Shown: one piece after another, positions 25,640 through 33,327 of the stretch
Layout: each line of letters begins with the position of its first letter
Numbering within the stretch: position 1 is the first letter of the stretch
Assembly: GCF_900188415.1 (NCBI RefSeq)
Contig: NZ_FZNV01000003.1
Coordinates: 1-64,000 of the forward strand
Direction: 5' to 3'
Length of the DNA: 64,000 nt
Origin: Maribacter sedimenticola
GTDB taxonomy: Bacteria; Bacteroidota; Bacteroidia; Flavobacteriales; Flavobacteriaceae
Program-made: the position numbers and the translations under genes
The notes under the pieces: model-generated
Database searches by the model: none
What the model was told of the DNA's origin: nothing
The model's input: the letters and a program-made list of their open reading frames with translations, nothing else

Positions 25640-25773
25640 AAAATATAATTCTTCTGTTTTAAATTTTTACCCATAACAAATGATAGGGCAAACTGTATAC
25701 TTTTAATTTTTTGGACGGTTATCAAAAGGATAAAAAGAGCCGCCTTTTTGTATCTTTACATAAAGTTTTGCAA

Positions 25774-26163
25774 ATGTTAAAAAAAGGAAACAAACTCTAC
25801 AGCATTTTAACAGGAAGTTGTCCCCGATGTCATCAAGAAAGTATGTATTTGGATAAAAACCCCTATCATTTAAGCAAAATTTTTAAAATGCATGAAAAGT
25901 GCGGTCATTGTGGTTTTAAATATAAGATAGAACCCTCTTTTTTTTATGGGGCCATGTATGTTAGTTATGCGGTAGGAATTGCTTTTGCGGTTGCCGCCTT
26001 TGTAATTGCAAGGCTTTTTATTGGTGCAGACCTTATACAGACTTTTATAGCCATTGTTTTAACCATGATTGCCTTTATGCCGGTTATCATGCGGCTATCC
26101 AGAAATATATGGATCAACATTTTTGTGAAGTATGAAGCTAGTACCAAGGCCAATACACCTTAA
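25774..26163 (+). CDS. DUF983 family membrane protein
   Basis: I prefer the ATG at 25774 to the TTG at 25711, because the longer form only adds 21 residues with no similarity to the family. A TATCTTTA sequence resembling a -7 box lies at 25751-25758. The product has 129 residues. It has 'GSCPRCHQESMY' and 'EKCGHCGFKYKIEPSFFYGAMYVSYAVGIAF', a two-Cys-pair metal site before two transmembrane helices. That is the DUF983 layout. The function is unknown. Its last 4 bp overlap the end of the convergent oxidoreductase gene. Confidence 0.85.
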   Translation: MLKKGNKLYSILTGSCPRCHQESMYLDKNPYHLSKIFKMHEKCGHCGFKYKIEPSFFYGAMYVSYAVGIAFAVAAFVIARLFIGADLIQTFIAIVLTMIAFMPVIMRLSRNIWINIFVKYEASTKANTP

Positions 26164-27203
26164 TTGGGTAAAAATCTATTAATGTCCATTTCCTTATCCA
26201 AAGGCCTTTGCATTTCTATATGTTCAAAAAGTGCCTTGGATGCCCATGGACCTATCATAATCCCGTGAGAACCAAAACCGTTCAACACCCACATATTAGG
26301 GTATTGCGGATGTTTACCTACCAAGGGCCTTCTATCCTTTACCGTTGGCCTTACCCCCGCTTCTTGGCCTACGATCGTATATTTGCATTTTAAAAGGGTA
26401 TTCAATTTATTGATGATTTCCTTTTCTGCCCACAGGGTAATGTCGTTATCCTTATCACCCCTGTTATAAGTAGCCCCAACCTTATACCGATCATTTCCTA
26501 ATGGAATAAGGAACAGGGAAAATTTTACAAGACTTTCTTCCTTTAATTCCTTGGATTCTATAATGAGATACTCCCCTTTTGAACCCTGTAAGGGCAAATA
26601 CTTAAAATATGGATTTGTAGTAAGTCCAAAGCCTTCACAAAAAATGATATGCCTGGCCGTGACCGCACCATAGACCACTTCATTGCTACCAATTTTTAAT
26701 TTATTATAATCAAAGGTCTCATAGTGCATTATTCCTTGTTCTACCAACCACTGTTCATAGGTATCTAGCAATAATGAAGTATTTAATTTTCCGGTATGCA
26801 GTACTTTTCCCAACCTGTTGGGCACGTTAAGATGGGGATTATTATTAGTGATCAATTGGGTATCCAAAAATAGCTTTAGCCGTTCCTTATCCGCAGCCTC
26901 ATACCATAAATTCTGTTCCTCTATTGAAGCAAACTTTCGTAATACGCTTAATCTCCTGTTAAAATGAACTCCTAAGAACTGCTCTAGTTGGGTATAAAAT
27001 TCCGTGGCATAAAACAATTGTTCATCTGCTTTCCAAGAAAGTGTAAACCGCTTTAGGATTATAGGATTGTAAAGGCCTCCGGCCACCCTGGAGGATGTTT
27101 GCGATCGATCATTGAACACTACAAACGTCTTGTTGTTTCGCCGTAAAGTTTCACAAAAAGAAGTTCCGGCCAACCCTAACCCTACCACTATATAATCTAC
27201 CAT
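26160..27203 (-). CDS. FAD-dependent oxidoreductase (D-amino acid oxidase family)
   Basis: The product has 347 residues. It starts MVDYIVVGLGLAGTSFCETL, a Rossmann GxGxxG FAD site, followed by 'SRVAGGLYNPIILKRF' and, near the C-terminus, 'VGQEAGVRPTVKDRRPLVGKHP' and 'NGFGSHGIMIGPWASKALFEHI', both typical of the DAO/MnmC-C/ThiO family. The substrate cannot be read from sequence. The protein has no signal peptide, so it is cytosolic. It is a single gene between the DUF983 gene and the gld operon. Confidence 0.85.
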   Translation of the reverse strand: MVDYIVVGLGLAGTSFCETLRRNNKTFVVFNDRSQTSSRVAGGLYNPIILKRFTLSWKADEQLFYATEFYTQLEQFLGVHFNRRLSVLRKFASIEEQNLWYEAADKERLKLFLDTQLITNNNPHLNVPNRLGKVLHTGKLNTSLLLDTYEQWLVEQGIMHYETFDYNKLKIGSNEVVYGAVTARHIIFCEGFGLTTNPYFKYLPLQGSKGEYLIIESKELKEESLVKFSLFLIPLGNDRYKVGATYNRGDKDNDITLWAEKEIINKLNTLLKCKYTIVGQEAGVRPTVKDRRPLVGKHPQYPNMWVLNGFGSHGIMIGPWASKALFEHIEMQRPLDKEMDINRFLPN

Positions 27204-27244
27204 TGGGCAAATGTAATCACAAAACCATAAAATGTTTTATAAAA

Positions 27245-27275
27245 ACAAAAAACCCAATCTTAGGATTGGGTTTTT
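27245..27275 (-). terminator. Rho-independent terminator of the gld operon
   Basis: AACCCAATC at 27251-27259 pairs with GATTGGGTT at 27264-27272 around loop TTAG. The minus-strand T-run (A bases at 27245-27250) follows the stem. It lies 32 bp beyond the gldN stop. A T-run on the other side makes it usable from both directions. Confidence 0.85.
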
Positions 27276-27303
27276 AAAAATGAATTGGATTTTTATATGG
27301 TGC

Positions 27304-28191
27304 TTAATAAGCCCACATATCTTGTTCTTTATCTCTGATCGTTTCCTTGATACGTTTTGCCTCAAGCAATTGGAACAATGCATTGTCAGAAATATAGGAA
27401 TCAATCTCCCTATCTCCCTGTACGTTATCCTCTTTATAGATAACCGCGTTGAACCTACGTGCATTCAGCAACATATCAAAAGATATGGGTTGTGCAGAGT
27501 TTTGTTGGTTGAACACCTTTGCCTCATGTAAAATCTCACGGGCATCTGGGTACCATACCCAAAACAATTCTACCATATCTGGGTTATCGTCATCCATGAA
27601 GTTGACATCCGGTGCTACCGGTGCAATCCCCAAAAGACGATATTTTAATTCTCCCTGCCTTTTGTCAAAATACCAAATTCCTTTAATATGGTACTCTTCA
27701 ATGTCTGCCGCGGAAATACTTCTACGAGTAATGTACTCTTCAGAAACCGTTTCTCCGGCATTCATTTGTTCGTATCCATAATCCAAGGTATCAACCATTT
27801 GCAAGGCATCCTTTAAATCGTCATACGATCTTTTTTTAGTGAAATAAGAATCTGTATACGTTTCTAATTTTCCACTCTTTAAATTTTTAATTAGAACATG
27901 ATATAAAGACCTTCTATCCGGTCCAATATCCATGGTATCCGTAGGATAATATAGTGGGAAGTTTACACGCTCATCCAAATCTACGGTCTCCCATAAAGTT
28001 TTGGACCAAAGTATATCCCTATCATCTACATAACCATATTCCAAGGGTGCATCGTTATCTACGGCTTTCTGCGCTTCTGTACGAATACCAACCTCTTCAG
28101 GTTTTTTGGCATTCAAAACATTTGCCTGGGCCATCATAGATATGGGCAACAATGTTACCGCCCCGATTACAAAAACATTTTTCCAATTCAT
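27304..28191 (-). CDS. gldN: GldN, gliding motility / type IX secretion component
   Basis: The product has 295 residues with a signal peptide (MNWKNVFVIGAVTLLPISMMAQA). It contains 'DILWSKTLWETVDLDERVNFPLYYPTDTM', 'RSLYHVLIKNLKSGKLETYTDSYFTKKRSYDDLKDAL' and 'DDNPDMVELFWVWYPDAREILHEAKVFNQQNSAQPISFDMLLNARRFNAVIYKE', the conserved blocks of GldN/PorN. In the cell it is periplasmic and forms a ring under the outer membrane with GldK. It is the last gene of gldKLMN and is followed by a strong terminator. Confidence 0.93.
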   Translation of the reverse strand: MNWKNVFVIGAVTLLPISMMAQANVLNAKKPEEVGIRTEAQKAVDNDAPLEYGYVDDRDILWSKTLWETVDLDERVNFPLYYPTDTMDIGPDRRSLYHVLIKNLKSGKLETYTDSYFTKKRSYDDLKDALQMVDTLDYGYEQMNAGETVSEEYITRRSISAADIEEYHIKGIWYFDKRQGELKYRLLGIAPVAPDVNFMDDDNPDMVELFWVWYPDAREILHEAKVFNQQNSAQPISFDMLLNARRFNAVIYKEDNVQGDREIDSYISDNALFQLLEAKRIKETIRDKEQDMWAY

Positions 28192-28212
28192 GTTTGTTTC
28201 ACTTTAAAATTA

Positions 28213-28237
28213 ACCGGGCAAGATCAACTTACCCGGT
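28213..28237 (-). promoter_or_regulatory. Hairpin between gldM and gldN
   Basis: ACCGGG-c-AAG at 28213-28222 pairs with CTT-a-CCCGGT at 28228-28237 around a 5-base loop. It occupies most of the 60-bp gap between the two coding regions. On the minus strand it is followed by TTAATTTT, not a full T-run, so it may tune the gldM/gldN ratio by partial termination or protect the transcript. Confidence 0.45.
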
Positions 28238-28251
28238 ATCATTCCATTTAT

Positions 28252-29808
28252 TTAGTTTGTAATCTCCACAACAACTGGAGATACTTTCTTCAACTTGTAA
28301 CTTTTGTTATTGGTGATGTATGCTTCAATATCGAAAATCTGCACGATATCACCTCTTTTTGCACGTTGTAAAGCCGCTTTAGCTTTGCTGTCCATTTTGT
28401 TTCCTCTAACAGAAACAGTTGGCTGTCCCGGCACCTTGAATTTGAAACCGCTTACCGCAAGGTTCAAATCAAAATCAAAATCCTCTAGACCCGCACCTAT
28501 AGTAGCGATCTCTACGTTTCTTTTAGGAAGCTTAATGCTACCAGTCTGCTTACTAATACTACCTTCTGGCCTTGGAATATCCTTGATCCTGAATTCAGAT
28601 TTAGAAGTTATAGGCTGACCATCTGGCAATGTACCTGAAGCTGTAATGGTAACCGTTCTACCCGTTCCTGGGTTCATTACGTATTTACTACCGCTAACCG
28701 CTTTAAGACCAGGAGCAGAAGCCCTTACCTTATTGTTTGGTATACCCGGTATAGAAATAGACATTGGGTTGGCAACACCTCTATATACCACGTTCATCTT
28801 GTCAGCAGCGATCAATGCCGCATTTGGCTTGGAAATGGTAGCAAAAGAATTGTTCACCTCTACAGGAATTTCTTCACCGTCTTGCTTAAAGTAGATCGTA
28901 CCTTTTACTTCATGATCACCGGCAGAACCAGAATTGATAAGCATTTTTACACCACCTGCCTCTAATTTATAATCAGAACCTTCAGATAATTTTCTACCGT
29001 CCAAGGTTAACTCAGCTCTTACCGGAGTAGAAGAGTTATCCGTTTTGCTGATGATGATCTTACCATCGTACTTTTCACCTGCATAATAAGCAGATTTAGT
29101 AGCTGCAAGGGATGTAGCAAAGTTCTTTAAAGATACCTGACTGGTCAACTCACCTTCTAGCATAGATTTTAAAGCTGCTTCTTCAGTAACTTTTACATCT
29201 GCTTGAAGAGCGGTCAATTTAGCCAATGAAGCTACTAAAGGATAACCTTCATAATGATAGTTGATCCAATCTTGCATACCATCTTTAGCTTGTACCTTAC
29301 CTTCAGCATTTCCTGTTTGGAAACGATCTATAACCGAGCTCTTTAATGAAGCTGGTACGATAGCCGCAACATTATCCCTATAGTCAGTAAGTCTTTTCAT
29401 GAACTCTTTTCCTCCTTCTGAAAGGTTGTCCCCTTGAAAGAACTTTTGATCTAAGAAATCTGAATTGTCCATTCTTGCATAATCCTTTGGATTCTCAAGA
29501 CCTTCTGTCATTCCAGTTTTAAGCGACTCTAGGTAATCATAATACTCTTGAGACATTGCTTTGATCTGTTGAGCATTCTTGTACAGCTTTTCATATTTAG
29601 CCGCATCTTCAGATGCTTTGGTTTCCAGACTACCCAAGAACGCTTCGTTACTTGCGGTTGTCATTGCGTTTGAAGTCTCTAGCTTTTCATTCATTATACC
29701 GAATGCGGCCAATACTTCCTTACTCATATTTAGTGCCAACATCGCGATGAAGATCAAATACATTAAGTTGATCATCTTCTGACGTGGTGTTGCTTTTCCT
29801 CCTGCCAT
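28252..29808 (-). CDS. gldM: GldM, inner-membrane and periplasmic motor component
   Basis: The product has 518 residues. It starts MAGGKATPRQKMINLMYLIFIAMLALNMSKEVLAAFG, where the single transmembrane helix (about 12-33) follows a conserved basic start. The rest is a long periplasmic region with helical D1 (about 40-225) and three beta domains ('FATSLAATKSAYYAGEKYDGKIIISK', 'VVYRGVANPMSISIPGIP', 'GAGLEDFDFDLNLAVSGFKFKVPG'). GldM pairs with GldL in the proton-driven motor and spans the periplasm to contact GldKN. Its length is normal for the family. Confidence 0.94.
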   Translation of the reverse strand: MAGGKATPRQKMINLMYLIFIAMLALNMSKEVLAAFGIMNEKLETSNAMTTASNEAFLGSLETKASEDAAKYEKLYKNAQQIKAMSQEYYDYLESLKTGMTEGLENPKDYARMDNSDFLDQKFFQGDNLSEGGKEFMKRLTDYRDNVAAIVPASLKSSVIDRFQTGNAEGKVQAKDGMQDWINYHYEGYPLVASLAKLTALQADVKVTEEAALKSMLEGELTSQVSLKNFATSLAATKSAYYAGEKYDGKIIISKTDNSSTPVRAELTLDGRKLSEGSDYKLEAGGVKMLINSGSAGDHEVKGTIYFKQDGEEIPVEVNNSFATISKPNAALIAADKMNVVYRGVANPMSISIPGIPNNKVRASAPGLKAVSGSKYVMNPGTGRTVTITASGTLPDGQPITSKSEFRIKDIPRPEGSISKQTGSIKLPKRNVEIATIGAGLEDFDFDLNLAVSGFKFKVPGQPTVSVRGNKMDSKAKAALQRAKRGDIVQIFDIEAYITNNKSYKLKKVSPVVVEITN

Positions 29809-29860
29809 GGATTTTTAGATTTTAATTATTAATTAATTTGGGGTTTGGTAAAAAATCCAA

Positions 29861-30514
29861 TTAGTTTTTACTCATTGCAGATAACATACCACCGTAAACA
29901 CCGTTCAATGAAGAAAGGTTGGTAGACAAAGATGCCATTTGATCTTTTAGTGCACTTGCATTCTGAACTACTTCCTCGTTTACTGAAGCTTGTCTGCTAG
30001 CGCTTTCCAACTGTACTTTATAAAGACTGTTCAAAGACTCCATTTGAGCTGCAGCTTGAACCATTTCACTAGAATATTTCTTTGTAGACTCCATTGCATC
30101 TACCGTTGGAGCGATACCTTTGGCAGCACCTTCAAAATTCTTAATGCTAGTTCCCAAGCTTTCCATAAGACTTGCATCTACGCCAGCTTCTTTTAACAAA
30201 TCATCTAATTTCTTAGATAAAGACGCTTCTGCTTCTTTTACTTCTGCAGCTTGACCTTTTTTAGGCGCTTTGCTTTCACCACCAGCTAATTCTGGGTATA
30301 CCAATGACCAATCTAAATCGTCATCAACTGGTTCAAATGCACTGATCGCAAATATAAGGGCCTCCGTAATAAGACCTACCGCTAATAATAGACCACCTGT
30401 TAGTGGACCAAATTCCCAGTGTAGAATTTTAAACAATGCTCCAATAATTACTACTGATGCTCCTAGGCCATAGGCCATGTTAAATAATTTTTTTGTGGAT
30501 TTTGACTGTGCCAT
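29861..30514 (-). CDS. gldL: GldL, proton-driven motor subunit
   Basis: The product has 217 residues with two N-terminal transmembrane helices (about 13-30 and 38-58). Charged residues within them, K29, H32 and E51, correspond in place to the proton-pathway residues described for Flavobacterium GldL. The cytosolic tail is helical and rich in Ala/Ser/Glu. GldL surrounds the GldM helices to form the rotary-type motor of gliding and type IX secretion. It lies 52 bp upstream of gldM. Confidence 0.94.
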   Translation of the reverse strand: MAQSKSTKKLFNMAYGLGASVVIIGALFKILHWEFGPLTGGLLLAVGLITEALIFAISAFEPVDDDLDWSLVYPELAGGESKAPKKGQAAEVKEAEASLSKKLDDLLKEAGVDASLMESLGTSIKNFEGAAKGIAPTVDAMESTKKYSSEMVQAAAQMESLNSLYKVQLESASRQASVNEEVVQNASALKDQMASLSTNLSSLNGVYGGMLSAMSKN

Positions 30515-30598
30515 GATTTTAATTTAATTAAGGTTTAATAAAAAAGATTTGGTTAAAAATTTAATTTGAATTTATTATAAAACTGTTAATATTTCTAT

Positions 30599-31963
30599 TT
30601 ATTGTGTAGAGTCCTCTTCACCCATATAATCTTGTACGGTCCTGAAACCTATGTAACTACGGGCAGAATCTGCATATTCGTAATCCCTGGTACTTACTTG
30701 TAAGAAGTATGCAACATCTTTCCAAGAACCACCTCTAATTACTTTTCTTGTATTGGACTGATCACCTCCGTTAGGGTTCATTGTGGATACGTAATCATAT
30801 GCACTTGGGTCATAACTAGAGTTTGTCCACTCAGAAACGTTACCGGCCATGTTGTACATATTAAAGTCGTTTGGTTCATAGGATTTAGCCTCTACGGTAT
30901 ACAATGCCGCATCTGCTGCATAATCACCACGCTGAGGTTTAAAGTTGGCCATGAAACAACCTGTATCACTAATTACATATGGACCACCCCAAGGATATGT
31001 TCCACCTTCAATGCCTCCTCTGGCAGCATATTCCCATTCTGCCTCTGTAGGTAGTCTAAATTGGTTGACGAACTGTCTTCCACGACTCTTATTATCATCA
31101 TTCTTGAACTTGGTTCTCCAATTACAAAATGCTTTGGCCTGTTTCCAAGTAATACCTACTACAGGATAATCACTATAGGCATCATGCCAAAAATAATCAT
31201 TGTGCATTGGCTCGTTATACGAATAGGAGAAATCCCTTATCCATACCGTAGTATCCGGATATATCTCAACTTCTTCCGTACGTATAAATTCTTTTCTGCT
31301 TTTGTTTCCTTTGATCGATGCACGTGCAGCAGCTTCTATATCCATCCAATTGTACTTGTATTTCAACTGTTTTACATCAATAGTACGCTGTCCGTTGTAA
31401 GACTCCTCCTCAGACAAGTAGATGCTGTCCATAATCTCGGTATAATATTCATCTGGATATTCCGAAGTGTCCCAAATTAAATCCTCATCCTTGTTCAAGG
31501 CCCTACCTTCATAACCGGTTTTGCCCATTCCTGAATAATTGTCCAACATATATTTGTCATATACTGAAGACCTGGTCGTATCCGCATCCTTAAATGCATA
31601 ATCACCAATACCACCTTCTTCAGGACCAATTCCCAACTCATCGGCCAAAATGGCCAATTTGGTTCTTACGATAGAATCCTTTACCCACTCTACGAATTGA
31701 CGGTATTCGCTATTCGTAATTTCGGTATCATCCATATAGAAGGAACGTACCGTAACCGTTTTGGTAGGTGCGTTCAACAATTTTGCTTGGTCTTCTTCAC
31801 TTTTACCCATAATGAAAGAACCTCTTGGGATAAGTTCCATTCCATATGGTTTTTCGGGATACCACTTTTTTCCCTGGACTCCAGTTAGCTCACCTTTCTG
31901 TTTAGACCCACAACTTGTGAGTAAAAAAACAAACGCTATAGAGGATAACAATAGCTTCTTCAT
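30599..31963 (-). CDS. gldK: GldK, FGE-sulfatase-type lipoprotein of gliding/T9SS
   Basis: The product has 454 residues. The lipoprotein signal ends LLTSC (Cys18). A formylglycine-generating-enzyme-like domain follows ('YGMELIPRGSFIMGKSEEDQ', 'VGITWKQAKAFCNWRT', 'RLPTEAEWEYAARGG', 'NMYNMAGNVSEWTNSS', 'RKVIRGGSWKD', 'YIGFRTVQ'). GldK lacks known catalysis and is a structural ring protein with GldN at the outer membrane. It is the first gene of the gldKLMN operon. A 123-bp gap separates it from the arginase-fold gene upstream. Confidence 0.94.
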   Translation of the reverse strand: MKKLLLSSIAFVFLLTSCGSKQKGELTGVQGKKWYPEKPYGMELIPRGSFIMGKSEEDQAKLLNAPTKTVTVRSFYMDDTEITNSEYRQFVEWVKDSIVRTKLAILADELGIGPEEGGIGDYAFKDADTTRSSVYDKYMLDNYSGMGKTGYEGRALNKDEDLIWDTSEYPDEYYTEIMDSIYLSEEESYNGQRTIDVKQLKYKYNWMDIEAAARASIKGNKSRKEFIRTEEVEIYPDTTVWIRDFSYSYNEPMHNDYFWHDAYSDYPVVGITWKQAKAFCNWRTKFKNDDNKSRGRQFVNQFRLPTEAEWEYAARGGIEGGTYPWGGPYVISDTGCFMANFKPQRGDYAADAALYTVEAKSYEPNDFNMYNMAGNVSEWTNSSYDPSAYDYVSTMNPNGGDQSNTRKVIRGGSWKDVAYFLQVSTRDYEYADSARSYIGFRTVQDYMGEEDSTQ

Positions 31964-32086
31964 ACTTTAGGTTAAATTTCGATTATGGTTTAACTATAGA
32001 ATACAATGGTTTATTCTAACATCTAAAACTATGTTTTAAATAAAATATTGTATTAAAGTCTTTTAATGCTTTAAAAATATTCTCGT

Positions 32087-33244
32087 TCAATTAAAGCCTT
32101 TCTTATAGGCCTTGTACCACCTTTCAGGAATCTGTTGATTACATGCATCTACATAATCCTTCTCGGTGCATGGTAATAACGCAGGTGTATGACCTTTAGT
32201 ATGTGAAGTGTAAATAGATGGTACTTCTGTCCACCATCTTTCTGTTAATAAGCTTTTATAAAAGACCAATTCTTCGTCTTCGCTAGGTACGTTGTATTTG
32301 ACAAAATCGTCTGATTTGGAGTAAGGAGACTCTTGAATCCTGTAATTGATTCCTTCTATGAAGTACCATATAATCTGGGCAATTAGCTGCTGGGACTGGA
32401 CATTGTTGTCCATTTCATAAATTCCAAAAACCGACACCTTATCGCTAAGCCCGGCATATCTTGCAATGGTACAAATTTCACGGCCATCAAAACCATTTGG
32501 CGAAAAATTGGCAGAATGGGATAATTCACTCGCCTTAACGGCACGCAAATCCAAACTCACCATATGCGCATTTCTTAATACGGGTTCCGCCAAGGTAAGA
32601 TCATTGGCCACTTCCCCTAATCTGTAGGCATCAAAAAACAAGCGTTCCATTAAATCAATTTCCTCTTGGGCATTGAAATAACTTTGATAACCAATATTTG
32701 AAAAATTAAAAAGATTATTTGGCTTATCCGTAATAATCTTGCTCATATAGGAATGTGACGAGATCAATTCATCATCAATGCCAAAATCAAAACGACTGTC
32801 AATGGCCACCAAATTGATCATATCCTTAATACCATCAAATGCCCTGTAAGCCGGATAGGTAATATCTTGTGTTGCGCCAAGGATAATGGGAATGATTTGC
32901 TCTTCCAACAAGCCCGCTACTACTTCCTTTACTACAAAATAAGTGTCTTCAACCGTAGCACCTTCCTCTATATCACCCAAATCTACCAGAGTGGCGTTCC
33001 AATTACCCACCAAAAGTTTATACAATTGTAACCGTATACCGGAAACGTCCAATTTTTCATGCTTTTTTTCATAAGCATTCCTGGATTCCCTAACCCCTAA
33101 AAATGCAACGGTGGCATTCGCCAATACGGGCAATCCGTCATTTTCAGTATGTATATAGGTGTTTTTACCAATGGCTTGGTTGGGCAGCAACTCATTGTGG
33201 GCCAAAACCTTGTCCTGCACCGGAACTAAAAAATCAAAGGCCAT
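32087..33244 (-). CDS. Arginase/ureohydrolase-fold protein without metal ligands
   Basis: The product has 385 residues. The framework of the ureohydrolase family (arginase, agmatinase, formimidoylglutamase) is readable, but the metal-binding motifs are altered. GGxHD is replaced by G123-A-T-Q-D127, DAHxD by D149-S-R-F-D153, and the late SxDxDxxDP motif by S230-L-D-L-R-A-V236. The first and second Mn-site histidines are missing, so hydrolase activity is unlikely. A family relative is commonly annotated as formimidoylglutamase beside gldK in Flavobacteriaceae. Its position between topA and gldK suggests a link to the gld locus, which is only inference. Confidence 0.75.
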   Translation of the reverse strand: MAFDFLVPVQDKVLAHNELLPNQAIGKNTYIHTENDGLPVLANATVAFLGVRESRNAYEKKHEKLDVSGIRLQLYKLLVGNWNATLVDLGDIEEGATVEDTYFVVKEVVAGLLEEQIIPIILGATQDITYPAYRAFDGIKDMINLVAIDSRFDFGIDDELISSHSYMSKIITDKPNNLFNFSNIGYQSYFNAQEEIDLMERLFFDAYRLGEVANDLTLAEPVLRNAHMVSLDLRAVKASELSHSANFSPNGFDGREICTIARYAGLSDKVSVFGIYEMDNNVQSQQLIAQIIWYFIEGINYRIQESPYSKSDDFVKYNVPSEDEELVFYKSLLTERWWTEVPSIYTSHTKGHTPALLPCTEKDYVDACNQQIPERWYKAYKKGFN

Positions 33245-33327
33245 GTAGTAATCTTTATTTTGGGTTGTACCTTAGGTTAACTGTTTTGATCTCCATGAAA
33301 ATACTACTATTTCCATGAACAAAAATA

